From the NCBI GenBank assembly GCA_963978895.1, contig OZ022241.1:40663030-40727029 (forward strand): a stretch of 64,000 nucleotides of DNA. Reading direction: 5' to 3'. Made by a program: the position numbers and the translations under genes. This DNA is from Erpobdella octoculata (lineage: Eukaryota > Annelida > Clitellata > Hirudinida > Erpobdellidae). Each line of letters opens with the position of its first letter. Positions within the stretch are counted from its first letter, which is position 1. This document shows positions 33,221-45,144 of the stretch, in pieces. The notes beneath the pieces are model-generated. The model made no database searches. It was not told the DNA's origin and saw nothing but the letters and a program-made list of their open reading frames with translations.

Positions 33221-36200
33221 ATGGAGAAAATACATGAAGGATGGCTGACGAAGTCACCTCCGGAGTGGAAAAAGCACATGCGCCTCTTCAAACTGGTGAG
33301 TTGATCCCTCCCCCTCTACCCCCCTCTACCCCCCTCTAACTCCCTCTACCCCTCTCTACCTCCCTCTACCTCCTTCTCTACCTCCCTCTACCTCCCTCTA
33401 CCTCCTTCTACCCCCTCCTTCTCTCGCAGTTAATTCTTGATCTGACTTGTTTGATTTTTATGTTTCAGATTTTGTAGTTGTTTCAATTTTCTTTCGGTGG
33501 GAATTTTAAGTTTTTTTTCTTAATTCGAAAGTGTACAACCAATTGCAGCTCACTAGCATTGTAGTGCCAGTTTTAAGATTATTACAGATTACTGCTATTT
33601 ATTAAAACTTAATCGACGGTGGGGTTTACCAGTAGTACCGAACATGTGGAATAGAAAACAGCTGCGATGCTGTAGATGTGAAAATCTAATTGTAAATAAG
33701 ACGTTTTGATAACTTCAGTGTCACTACCTGCTGTGTATAAATTTATTTTCCATCTAAGTTATTTAGTTTTTTTTTATATTTTTCTCCCGCCAAGAAATGG
33801 AGACGCCGCTACTTCGTCCTTTACTCGCCTCCGTCATCGTGCGTCACACCGGGCACCTGTCCGGCCCAGCTGTGCTACTACGAGAGCGAGACTCTGTCCA
33901 AGGAGTGCGGCAAGATCGACCTAACGAGCTGCGAAGAGGTCGTGACCCAGCTGGAGACGGACGATCACGACCACGTCATGGCGCTGAGGACGGTCTGCAA
34001 GAATCAGACCAGGATCTACTATTTGGCTGCTGACTGCGAAAAGGAGCTCGAAATCTGGGTTGAGCGAATCAGCTTCGTTTTGAGCCTATCTGGTGAAGGT
34101 CGGTGCTCGGATATTGATTGATGCATTTTACCACTCAATAATTTTTCTATTCTGTTCGTAGAATATAACTTTTCCAACGTATTATATTCAGTTCTACATT
34201 TTCAATTCAATTGTTTTTAGTTTTTGTATTTATAATTTCATTATTCTGTATTTTAACTCACTTCAACCAACTAATTTCCTATGGAGAAACAAAAAATCAG
34301 CTTGTGCAAGATTCTTCTGTTTTAATATTTCAGTCACGCTAAGATTTTGTTAAGAATTAATTGAAAACTTATTTGTTCGGATGTAAAATGAATGAATGTA
34401 GAAATGTATGAATGAAGGAATACTTTTTCCAAACGACTTCGAAACTTTTGCAAAACTACACTACATAGACTGGTGTTACAAATTCTAGAAATTTTAGCAC
34501 CTGGCGACAATGTTTTTCCGTCTCTTTTTGGTTTTGTACCAATTTTAATTTTTTTTCTTTGTTAGATATTTTATAATATTGAATTTTTTATTTTGAGTTT
34601 TCTATTTAAATTTATCAAGAATGATTTTCTTTTGTAAAATAAAACCGGAAAATTAAGATTTATTATTTTACAAAATAATGACTGGCAGAGAAACGATAAC
34701 CCCAGTTCAGGATTCTTCCGGAGGGCCGATAAAAATTAACTGAGAGGTCATAAGTAGAAACTCTCAAAAAATACAGATGGCGCCATAAAACCATGATTCT
34801 TCAGTGGAAAAGTGGTAAATCCGTGGAACAAACTAGACGATTAAACAGTTTCCGTTAAATCCCTAAAAAGCTTCAAGACAAGGCTCGGATTTATGAGATA
34901 TTGAAACATTATGTAGTGATTTTTACACTGCATAATCCTCTAATAACGCTTTAAGCCACCTTAAATCCTGGTAGTTGTTATTATTATTATTTATTATTTA
35001 TCAAATCTTTCAGAGTTCCTTGAGAGTAATACAGCATTCGACGAAGAGGAAGAAAACCACGTTCCCAGCAATCTCAAATCTTCTAAAAAACTCAAAAGCA
35101 GCAACAGTAGCAAGTCGAAAAAGGATAAACAAATTCGCTGCAAAGCGGTCGGCGTAACGCTCATCCGCTCTTCGTCTCTACTCTCGAAGAGCTCGACCTG
35201 CCTGACGCAGCTCACCTCCAGGCAAAACAGACAGGCTGGCTTCGCTACCTCCGGCGGGCTGAGTCTGAGCACGTCGAAGCGCGTGTCAAGATTCGTCTCT
35301 CCGACGATTTTAGAAAGCACCGCCGTGAATTCTCACGACTCCAGCGATTCGGACGCTTCGTCTCTGACCTCGCACTCTTCGTCTCTGTTCAGCAAGCACT
35401 CCTTCTTGAGTAAGATCAAGCCGACCGTCGTCAAAGCCAGCAATCCGCGCAGGCCCAGCTGCCCGATCCTCATCCCGTCCTCGGGTCACTTCGAAGAGGC
35501 GAGCGTCAGCGCCGAACTCGACGTCCTACGGCAGAAGATCCAGAAGTCGAACCAGCCGGTCCGTTTCCAGGGCTCCAGTGGTAGCTCGATTCTATCGTAC
35601 GCCTCCGACTACCGAACGCCCGACTTGAACTCGCCCTCGATCCACATGACTCCTCCGATTCTCTTGCCGCCGGTCAAAAAGCTGGATACGCCTGATTGTA
35701 ATTTGAGGTTAGAAGTGTTGATGTGTTTTTCACTGGATGAGTTATTGTTCGAAATTGAATGGTGTGCTGATTGATGGCCGATATATCTGTACGTAGCTGG
35801 TCTACAGCTTACTCAAAAAAAATTTAAAAAAAAATTAGTTAGTCGTAAAAAACCAGGTTTTTTTTAACAACTCCATCATATTTCTGAGTTTTCCGGCTTT
35901 TCATTTGTTGGAAAAAATTTTTCTTTTGAAATGACATTTTTTGGAATTTATATATGCAAACATTTATTTAATTGTATTTTTTTTAAATATAGTAATTATT
36001 ACTTTCAAATATAAAATTTGTTTCTTGAGTTTTTAAAATGTAATAAAATGTCATGAAGAAGGAGCCTATATTTCAAATTTCAGCTCAATTGGATGACGAG
36101 AAGCTGGTTAATTTTCACTTTCAAGGTTTGCAAACATTCAAGCAACCAAGACAGGCGGCGATGTTAATATAACGGACTAAATAACAAATCATAAGAAGCT

Positions 36201-38672
36201 TTCATTATTTCATAATTGGCAAATAATTGGTACTGCATTATTATTTCAGCAAAGCAGTACTGAAAAGCGAGAGTGTCACTCCCCCACCGCTGCCGCCCAA
36301 GAAGAAGTCATCGGACTCCGAACCGATCGCTGACCAGATAGGCCCGTTGCCATCCCGCAGTCATATGCCCAGCATGATCTACGACGTCCCGGCTCACAAT
36401 TACGGCGGATACGAGTCAGAAGAAGAGCACTTGAGTTGCCTGCCTCCTAAAGCATGCATGTCGGCAAGAAGCCTCGAAGATGTCGAGTGTTTCAATCGCT
36501 ACGAAGGAGTCTGCCTGTCGGTCGTCGACGAACAAGATGACGAGGGACCGGACTGCGATCTCTCGACCCCGACACAATATTGCAGGAGAACCAACACCCC
36601 CTGCGACGACTACACACTTCTACCGAACAGCATTCCGCCACCGCTTCCGATGCGGAACACCGCTCGGAAGAGCGACGGGGACATCATCGTCGTGGACGAC
36701 AACTGGAGGAGTTCCAACGATTCGAGCTACGACGTTCTACCTTACGCGAGGAAGAACGTAACAACATCAGAAACACTGGCGTCGGCCAGCCGGGACGACA
36801 CCGACTCCGACAACAACGACGACGACGATTCGTACGACTACATACCGATGGACAATTTCAGGACCGTCGAGTTACCCCCTCCGATACCGCGACGCACCCG
36901 CCGCTTTTCCTCGGATATCGCAGTCGACGCCTACATGGGTCGAAGCGACCTGGAAGATTCGCTGGAAAACCTGTACGACCACATAGGAGGGAAAAATTTT
37001 GAAGACGATTTTTCAAACTCGGAAAAGAGAAACGAGCTATTGGATGAAATCAAAATCAGTCTAGAGCAAGTTGAGACGAAAATTTCGGAGGAATTGAAGC
37101 AAACTGATAGCGCTTCCCTTGACGAAGATGTTTATAAAATTGGTCCGAGCTCAATAGAGAAGGCTCAATTGAGTCAGTTCCAAGTCTGCTGGGATTCCGA
37201 GAGTGAACATTTCGCCAAAAAACTCTTGATGCGAAAAAAGTCTAAATCTCTTGAAGATATAACGGCAACTCGGGGTAAGAATGCGTTAAAACACATCACT
37301 TAGGCTACTTGACCTATAACAAAATTATACAGCTTGGCCAAAATTTCATAAGAATACATTATTGCAACTTGACCTTAAAGTTCAATAAAGACCCGAAAGA
37401 AAATTAAAACAGCTTGGGCAAAAATTGGGTTCAAAGTTTAAAAAAAATGTTTTGAACAAAATTAAATTAGAGGAAATAAATAATTGTTTTGTAGATAAAA
37501 CATGAACTTTTAATTATCGAATTAGCCGCTATTTTCCAAGAACTTTCATGTAATAATGTAAATAAACAAACGTTCGAATAAATAGGGTGCCACAGCGAGT
37601 GGGGACCGAAGGACGACAGTCTAGGGGTCGGTGATGAGGAAGAAGACGACGCCCTCATACGTAAAACGTTCAAAACGAAGAGCTTCAAAAGAAAAAGCGC
37701 CGACTATAAAAGGTGAGCGGTAAAAATACGTGGCTACTAAGAAATAAATTTTGTAACCAAACATGGTTCGGCTTTCGCTTCAAATCGCTTGCTGTTTCGA
37801 CTACTGTTTATGTCAACTAGCTTTATCGGGATATTTTATTTTGGTCGCAAGTTGACAGATGTCAACAATAATTGCAAAGCTGAGATGAAAAAAAAGTTGA
37901 TATAATTTATGACGATTCTTATCTAATTTACCAGAAAGAGCATTTTTGAGATAGCGATATTAAAGGCTAGGTACATTTAGAGTAGCGATATTATAAGCTG
38001 GCTTGATTTGCATTATTTTTATCTTTAAATATTTAAGCGTGATAGTTTTGCATTTTTATGGCTTATTACCATTAAGCCATTAAAAGAAAATTTTCGTGGT
38101 TTTAATAGCAAATTAATTATTACTAGAATAAACCAATTCGATGAATTAGACAAAGATTCTTCCAATTCTTCTCTAACGTCTACATCTTCTGTGGCATACG
38201 AAGAAGAACCTAAGACTTTCATCGTCTGCGATGACGCGCTGTGTGAGTTGTTTGTGTTGTCTGTTTACTTTAAATTTATAAAAAAAATTAAATCTAATAA
38301 ATACATAATTTATTTCATCGTAAGCTCTTATTAAATGAAAATTCAGTGAGTGCGCCATAAAGACAACCTGTTTTTTGTTGTTGTTGTTCCGTACCAGGCG
38401 ATTACAATCTAGATTATAAGAGTACATCAGTATTTCAGTATATCAGTACATCAGTACTTCAGTATATCAGTACTTCAGTACATCAGTACTTCAGTATATC
38501 AGTACATCAGTACTTCGGTATATCAGTACATCAGTACTTCAATATATCAGTACATCAGTACCAGATTACGTCAGTTCCAATAATTCTTTATAATTGCCAT
38601 CATCTTAACAACCAGTGTTATTCTTGCAGTGATAATAATTGCTGTCATGGAAAAATACGACATTTGTTGTAG
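33221..38672 (+). CDS. PH-domain multisite docking protein of the GAB/DOS/SOC-1 type
   Basis: Exons: 33221-33295, 33795-34098, 35014-35707, 36250-37274, 37586-37712, 38127-38242, and a tentative last exon 38398-38672; all donor/acceptor phases match (0,1,2,1,2,1). Residues 5-123 form a PH domain that starts GWLTKSPPEWKKHMRLFKL and continues KWRRRYFVLYS to WVERISFVLSL, the GWL-KSPP opening being characteristic of GAB-family proteins. The rest is disordered and Ser-rich, with SH3-type motifs (TPPPLPPKKK, PPPLPMRN, PPPIPRR) and tyrosines in SH2-binding contexts: YDVPAHNY, YDVLPYAR, YDYIPMDN (YIPM fits the PI3K p85 consensus YxxM) and LYDHIGG. Such proteins sit below receptor tyrosine kinases at the membrane and recruit GRB2, SHP2 and PI3K. 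A classic C-terminal SHP2 site is not evident. The last exon translates an 8-bp repeat and is the least certain part. Confidence 0.75.
33301..33420. repeat. Pyrimidine minisatellite (CCCTCTAC)n in intron 1
   Basis: Repeats of CCCTCTACC and CTCCCTCTA begin about ten bases after the first donor of the docking-protein gene. Confidence 0.8.
38424..38566. repeat. 8-bp minisatellite AGTAYWTC
   Basis: Units AGTACATC, AGTACTTC and AGTATATC follow one another about 18 times. Since 8 is not a multiple of 3, three units make one 24-base, 8-codon period (TSVHQYFS-like), and the plus frame continuing the docking-protein exon stays open across the whole array. Confidence 0.85.
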
Positions 38673-40225
38673 AGTACTGTGACGTTGATTTACTCTAAAC
38701 GTAAATCAACGGCTTAATATAATTACAGTCAGAACGGGATTTGTTCGGCTTCTCAAACAATAATTATATTGGAAATAATATGATTACCAGAAATGTCATA
38801 GCAGCAGCAAGTAGACAGTTATTTATAGCTCTCGAAATTGAGTCCACGCAGTGTGGCTCAGTCTAGGGGTAGTGGTGCGCCCCGGCCGGCCCTGTAAAAT
38901 TCGTTGAAAATTCTACCACCTCCTCCGCTCCTCAGCTTTGGTGGTTGAAACACACGCTACGCCTCTGACTCAATGTCAATGTTCTCAGAGTGTCATTTCA
39001 TTGTTCCATTTCTCCAATTCTCATGACCTAAATGCTGCGAATAGTTGACACAAAAATAAGAGATGTGTAGGCGGATAGAGAAATGGAGGGACAGTTGAAT
39101 TATACCAAGCAAACGAGAGCTCTCTGCAGTTAATTATTTATTTTATATATACACATATATATATATACAAATAATACGTTTAACTTTAGAAAAAATGCTT
39201 GAATTTTATTTGCTGAATATTGAACTTAATTTCAGACTAAAATGAGTTCCAAAGTCAGCTCCCCAGCAGTGGTGGAATAAAAGAATATATATATCACACC
39301 GCCAATCCCGGACAGCAGTCTATCAATTTTCATCTTCGCCCGAATTTCAGTTGCCGCTTTTTGGGCGACTGTCGGCATTTCACATTTTGAGTTTCGTTAT
39401 CCAAGATGAAGAAGAATGTAATCTGTAATCCCGATGTTGTGTTGTATCGTTATTGTGTTTTTTTTATGGATACACGTGAAGTCGACTTGAATTTATTTTC
39501 ACATCAAGACATTAGAAGAGGCTCGTTGTTTACTTTTAAATATGGCTGGTAAATTTAAAGTTATAGCGCGAAACATTTTAAAACAAATTAATAATAAATG
39601 ACGTAAATGCACAATTTTATTCCTTTGTTCAAAGTTGTTGATTATTATTTAATAGTCACCAGTAGGCCGGTAACAATACAGCTTGTATTGGAGCTTCTTA
39701 TACAAAACACAATCGCTGGTTATAACGCAAGTAGTTGTTCCTGAAGTAAATCTCCGCTCCATCATGAACTATTAAAATAAAAATGACCATTTTTTAGACT
39801 GACTGATTTTTTATATGCTTTTATTAGCTTTCATTTGTCCTGATATCAATGAATGAACCAAAGATGCAACAATGATCAATACGAAAGAAATAATGATAAA
39901 TATTAACGGAACGTTTGAAAATGTTCTAAAATCTACATCATTATTATTATAAAATCGGGCGAAACTTTTAGAACACCCTGTATATATATATTTATATATA
40001 TGCATTTCTATCTGTGGTATTTTCCAATGAAAAGGACATAATTGCACCTCTTTGTTTTTACATTAGAACTTTTTAAAATAATTTTAAAAAAATATTCTAA
40101 GTAGCCTACAACCTATCAGACCTACCAAATGTACACAAAAATGTTTATTAAAATAGGCTCAGCCGTTTCGGAGGAGTTTGAAGTCAAACACTATGACACG
40201 AGATTTATATGCTTTTATTAGCTGG

Positions 40226-40258
<33 letters not shown>

Positions 40259-40286
40259 GTATATATATATATGTATATATATATAT
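38673..40286. other. Intergenic DNA with transposon remnants
   Basis: At 38848-38890 GTGGCTCAGTCTAGGGGTAG resembles a pol III A box of a SINE head, without a clear B box. At about 39956-39980 GCGAAACTTTTAGAACACCC followed by TGTA looks like one end of a mariner-type element; the matching left end was not found. AT tracts occur at 39147-39166 and 40228-40287. No gene supported. Confidence 0.4.
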
Positions 40287-40394
40287 ATGTCTCAACTTCA
40301 GACTCGAACCCACGACTGTCGGATCGGCAACTACCTTACCATCTGCGCCACTTCCACCGCCACAGTCGTGGGTTCGAGTCTGAAGTTGAGACAT
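40287..40394 (-). mobile_element. Fold-back tRNA-derived SINE-like element
   Basis: Two perfect 33-base inverted arms (40287-40319 and 40362-40394) flank a 42-base spacer. On the minus strand the element carries a good pol III A box (TGGCGCAGATGG at 40350-40339) and B box (GGGTTCGAGTC at 40311-40301) with normal spacing. The B box is duplicated in inverse orientation in the right arm. AT microsatellites flank it on the left and lie 110 bases to the right. It is not a functional tRNA: acceptor and T stems do not pair. Confidence 0.65.
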
Positions 40395-40498
40395 TTATAT
40401 TTGCGTTATTTCGTGGTGGGTTGTAAGCCATCCAAGTTTCTGATATATGTGGCTCGTAAAAACATATCAACGCTATGTTTCCTCATAATATAAATATT

Positions 40499-40612
<114 letters not shown>

Positions 40613-40974
40613 ACGTTCCATTGAATATTTTAATTGTAGCCCATTTGGCGTTTACACCTTTTTTCAAAATTTTTCGGTGTTTTTGGACAATTTGAGATAT
40701 TAACTAAATTTATTTATTACATACAAAGGGTTTACTGGCCAGTTTCGGCTAAGCCATCTTCAGAACCCTTAAAAGTTTAGCAAAGTACTATAAAACACTT
40801 GTCGAAAAAAATGAAAATTGTCAGAAATTAGAATTCAAGGAAATACTAACTTTAAAGCAGAAGTAAATAAAGAATAAAAAAGTTCAAAAATATAAATTAA
40901 TAAAATATGTATATATATATATATAAGCAACTCACGAATTTACAGAAAATCGTCTTTTTATATTTATTGAAATT

Positions 40975-41265
40975 AGTAAACAAAATTAATTTAATTATTT
41001 CAACTTTTCAAACATGAACATAATTTATGAATATTTAAAATTACTGTTTGTTGATACATGAAAAATACTCTTTTGTATGTTTGTTATATAACAGTTCATA
41101 GTTCTTTACACCAGTTGTTTAAAAATTGATATAGCAGTATTTAAGAAGTACCAAAGTCCATCGCCTCGTAGATCATTAAATTATCTTTTTTCTCACTTTC
41201 TACTCCTTACTTCAGGCTTGGGACTGACTCACACAAACATGGCAAAGTTTTAGTTTTTTAAAACT
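40975..41265. repeat. Dispersed repeat, copy 1 of a ~290-bp pair
   Basis: Aligns by eye in the same orientation with 45145-45430, sharing long identical runs such as CTCTTTTGTATGTTTGTTAT and GCCTCGTAGATCATTAAATT. The copies lie on either side of the first CAP-like gene. Confidence 0.75.
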
Positions 41266-41819
41266 TCTGTTTTTTCTATTCTTTCAAAACTACCTAAATG
41301 CAACATTTTGTTCAAACAACTGAAAGTTATACAGTTTATTTCACGAGTGAAAATAGCTAAATAAATTTAATATCAAATCAGGTTTTAGTTTTGTAAGTCA
41401 TCTTTTTTGAACGTCAGCCGAAAAGCAATTCTTTAAAAACATTTCATCAAAAACATCTCTAGACATCGCTTGAAAAACATATGGGACTGAAAAAAGAAAA
41501 AAAAATTAAATTAAAAAAGTGCATCACAATTTTTTATATTATTTGCTTAAATTTATAATTCATAGAACAAATGATTAGAGGGCAATATTTTTTCAAAGTG
41601 TAGTTATCAGCTGTTCTATTATGACATTTGAGAGGTGGACATTGGTCTTTTTCTGGCAACCCAACCCAATCCAACTTTACCCACCTAACAAAATAAATTT
41701 TTCTAACCCAATCCAAAGCTCAAACAAATTAATAGTTTTTTTCTACTCAATCCACGATTGTATCAAAAAATATTGACTCAAAATCCAACGCAATTTCATT
41801 TTATATCATATTGACAGTC

Positions 41820-41945
41820 TTGTACGTGGCTTTGGTCATACAATATAAAGCTATGCTGAAAGTTTCAGCTTCCTAGCTAGCCAAAAAGCTGGTTAAATTT
41901 TACTTGCAAGATTTACGAACAGAGAAAAACACACATACACATACA
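41820..41945. repeat. Dispersed repeat with AAAGCTATGCTGAAAGTTTC, copy 1
   Basis: Shares AATATAAAGCTATGCTGAAA, CAGCTTCCTAGCTAG and GGTTAAATTTTACTTGCAAG with copies at 54608-54850 and 60840-61045; two copies end in short AC-rich tracts. Confidence 0.75.
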
Positions 41946-41998
41946 CAAACAGAGATTCAATAAAAAATAAATAACCTAAATAAAAGTTTGTAAAAATA

Positions 41999-44461
41999 TT
42001 AAAAGTTTGAACAAATACTAAAAGTTTTTAAAAATAATAAATCTAACCTCAAAGTAACATGACAAGCTAGTTGATATCCATGTCCGTCACAGTAACAGTA
42101 ACCACAACGAATCACATCCACTGTTGGTTCCAATAACTAGAAATCAAAAATATTAACCGTCTTGAGCAGATCCAACGCCGGGCAACAAAAATTCTTGAAA
42201 CACTAAGAAATCAGCCCTATGTACATCGTCTGCAACAGCTTGGACTTACGATACTACAAGACCGCCGTTTGAAAGATGACCTGATCGAGCATTTCAAGAT
42301 TGTCTGCAATATGGACGACGTCAGCTTTTTTGTTCCACAAACACGAGCAGCCGGTCACACTCGGCATATAAAACCTGCCTGGCCACAATTGCAAATTGGA
42401 ATGCCACTATGTCAGATGCTGCGAAGAGCCATGAAATGCGCTTACGCAACACGCAATTGTCACCCCAACAGTAAATGCTTTCAAGGATCGCCCTTCTTAG
42501 GAGTCGCGCGTCCTCCAGCCTCTGTCAGTATAGAGGAGCCTGATGTAGCTCTTCTTCATCAAAAATATAATTCTTTGACTTTTCAACTTATTTATTGCTA
42601 AGTTCTATAGACTATTTATATTTTTGATACTGAAAATTAACAAATTCAACACAAAAATTCAGGATAAGGCACTTTGCATTTTCTGCCAAAATATTGATTT
42701 TGCGTGAAACCATAAATAAAAACAATGTTTTTTTTATAATTTTTTATAAAGAAAAACTCACCGACACTTAAATTAAAAACATCACTTAACTGTTTGTCGG
42801 CTTTGGCTATTCTCCGCCTCCGTGGTCCAGTTTGTAAGCGCTCTCATCAAAATGTCATCTTGACGGTCAGTTAAAAAAACAAATAAACTGTCACTGCAGC
42901 AGGTAGCTGGCGTTGGGCATTGGAAAATCATCCCCTCTAAGTAACCAGTTATTGTTCGCTGGGACTACAAATTTTGAATTTAAACTTTATTGTGAAATAA
43001 ATAAATAAATAAATTAAAAAAAATTAAAAAAAATTAAAATTAAACTGAAAACAATTTCTCGAAATTGAACATCTTCTACTTTGCTTACCACAAGTAAGTG
43101 CTAAACCTGAAAAATAGAATAAATATAAAAGGCTATTTGCGCCGGACAAAATTGCGTAACCTAGGAGCCTTAAAAATAAAATCGATTTATTACACACTTT
43201 TACTTAACTTGACTTCTCTGTCTGTCTGTCGGTCGTCAAATTTTGCAATCGATTTTAGACTAACTTCCCGATGAGCTAGAAACTTAACAATTTAAAATGC
43301 CTACAAACTGATTAACAATGCATTCTATCAACGGATCGATTGGACAAAATTTAATTGAATAATTATTTGTGATATTTTCGTCAAACTATTTATTGTCTAT
43401 GCTAATATGCTCTTTGTTTATGTAACAGAATGTGGCCTATAACAATCGATTATATAGAAGTGTGTTTTTAAAAAAAACTTTGTTTTTTGCTTCACTTATT
43501 ATTTTACGTTTTATTGTCTTGCTAGTCAATAATATTTTTGAATTTGTACAAAAGCCAGTATTATAGTTGAAACTAAAAAAAAATAATACGATTATGATAT
43601 CCAGATAAAAACATAGTTACACTGACATGCATGTATATAGGCTGAAGAGACTCTATAGCCTACATGCAAATCCTGGGTACAACAGTTATTGTGTTTTATA
43701 CAGCTTTTACAGATTTTATGATTTGTCCCCGGGCGAAAAAGAGGAGCCTAGCTAAGCCACTGTGTGGCGCCCACTTGTTGACAACACCTGTCGTGTTGAG
43801 AGAATCAGAGTATTTTTAGGGGTCCGCCTGGATACTTGTGAGCAGGCCTTAGAGGAGTTGCATCCAGATAATGAGAGTCTCGTGATTTCGAATGGATGTG
43901 GTAAATGCGCGGAAAACGTTTCTAATGTAAACTTCGAAGTTTGCTTGGCAGAAGATCGTTTCCAGAAACAGTAGGATCGTTTGAGCAAATGTATTCAAGA
44001 TATTCCTGTTTGCAGAAAAGGTTTTGCAATGTTTCGAATTTGGTGTCGGTAGCTTTATAATTGGGATGCTGCTGATAAACGTTAGGAACACATTTTTTTT
44101 TCAAAACGGTAAATATCCGAACGTTTGAAAGAAAATTATTTACGAAACCGAACATCAAACTCCCATATTTTGCTTTAAACTATCCAATTTATAAACTCTC
44201 ATAATAATTTAACGCAATGTTTCATTTAACAAAAAAGAGAGAACCGTCAAGTTGAAATCACAACAAAATATAACTTTTGCTTACATACACGGGAACCAAA
44301 TCACGTTTTCTTCCAATAATATTCTGGTCTCTAAAAGCATTCAATTCTCTAAAAAAATCATCGTACTGCTGGTTCGTTGGATATATAACTTCACAAAACG
44401 GTCCAAATGATTTTGCTGCTTCAACAAATGAGAAAACGACGATGAAACATTTCCACAACAT
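41999..44461 (-). CDS. Secreted CAP (SCP/TAPS)-like protein, copy 1
   Basis: Exons in transcript order: 44285-44461 (59 codons), 42791-42958 (56 codons), 41999-42136 (45 codons plus stop); all joins phase 0; 160 residues. The start is a signal peptide (MLWKCFIVVFSFVEAAKSF). The paralogue at 53168-54259 has the same exon borders, the same donors (GTAAGC, GTTAAG) and an equally long second exon, which supports both models. The Cys pattern and motifs (FFRELNAFRDQ, NWTTEAEN, RCGYCYCDGHGYQLACHV) fit a diverged CAP domain, family members of which are secreted and act in sterol binding, immunity or venom. The usual GHYTQ motif between exons 2 and 3 is absent, so the classic active-site cavity is probably lost. 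A reverse-transcriptase fragment lies in intron 2 on the opposite strand. Confidence 0.6.
42146..42601 (+). pseudogene. Non-LTR retrotransposon fragment (C-terminal part of reverse transcriptase ORF)
   Basis: From 42146 the plus frame reads without a stop to 42601. The peptide RLEQIQRRATKILETLRNQP, then RLQQLGL...LQDRRLKDDLIEHFKIV, matches the conserved region just after the reverse-transcriptase domain of CR1/jockey-like LINEs (LE-QRRATK, RL--LGL--L--RR--GDLI). The catalytic domain and the N-terminal part are missing and the C-terminus diverges after about residue 95. It sits inside intron 2 of the CAP-like gene, antisense to it, and is a dead 5'-truncated copy. Confidence 0.7.
43762..43974 (+). 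CDS. Possible Cys-containing exon of unknown gene, inside CAP intron 1
   Basis: An open plus frame of about 70 codons ends at TAG 43972-43974. It reads RPLVDNTCRVERIRVFLGVR, then an acidic helix-like stretch, GCGKCAENVSN and ends RFQKQ. Its start would be an acceptor near 43756 (CTAAG) with a weak pyrimidine tract; there is no ATG. The spacing C-X19-C-X2-C faintly recalls arthropod chemosensory proteins, which I do not trust. It could be an exon of a gene nested in the intron, or a chance frame in a domesticated repeat. Confidence 0.25.
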   Translation: MWRPLVDNTCRVERIRVFLGVRLDTCEQALEELHPDNESLVISNGCGKCAENVSNVNFEVCLAEDRFQKQ

Positions 44462-44605
44462 GTTTGTTTCAGTTAAATCTAAAATAAAAGTTGTTTTTTT
44501 TAAAATTAAAGTTAAAACTTGAAATACTAATATGAAAACGATTTTAAAACAGTAATCTTGATCATTTCAATTAGACTTTGTGGAATATTTTAGTGTTGTT
44601 TGCTC

Positions 44606-44613
44606 TTTATATA
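44606..44613 (-). promoter_or_regulatory. TATA box of CAP-like gene 1
   Basis: TATATAAA on the minus strand, in the context AGTTATATAAAGAGC, about 145 bases before the ATG. The same context (AGTCATATAAAGAGC) occurs at the same place before the second CAP-like gene, and the sequence between is also similar. Confidence 0.6.
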
Positions 44614-44862
44614 ACTTTCAGTCGAATAATTTTTTTTTAGAAAACTGTGTACAAGAAAAAGTAGTTTTTTTTAGTATTAAAAAAAATCAAGGCTATTAAA
44701 TTTGTTCAAAACTAAAAGAATTATAAACTAAAATATTTATTGCCTAAATAACAGGTTTTCACAACAAGAGCAAAGTTCAAAGAATTAAATAAAGTTTACT
44801 TTTTATTAATTTACTTGTCCGGGTTGTTGTTTCTCTGCTTCACTTTTTTTTTATGTAGAACT

Positions 44863-45060
44863 AGCAGGGTTGGCAGACCTTGCCCGAAGTTTTGATAAGG
44901 TTTTCTATCGTTTTTCTTTTGCTCCCGTTTCCTTCCCCGCTTGCTCCAACGCTCCCGGTCGCTTATCCCTTCCCAGTTGCTTTCCCTATCCCGCTCGCTC
45001 TCTCGTTTCCGTTCGCCTTCATTTATTTTCTTCCCCTTACTTCTTTTACTCCACAAAACG
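44863..45060 (+). mobile_element. Dispersed repeat, CTAGCGGGGTACCCGGC family, degenerate copy
   Basis: CTAGCAGGGTTGGCAGACC followed by GGTTTTCTATCGTTTTTC and CGCTCCCG-type units, in the same order as the copy at 17882. Confidence 0.55.
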
Positions 45061-45144
45061 TAAAATAAATTTGCTAAAAGTAGCTTGAAACCTTCACACG
45101 TTGTTACGCAAGCTAAATCGTTTTATAAAACTGTAAAAAAATTA

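Noticed and set aside
40287..40394. Functional tRNA gene
   Set aside because: A and B boxes are good but acceptor and T stems do not pair and the B-box region is part of a long inverted repeat.
42146..42601. Host gene exon
   Set aside because: Motif order matches the region after the reverse-transcriptase domain of CR1/jockey-like LINEs; it is a truncated retrotransposon copy.
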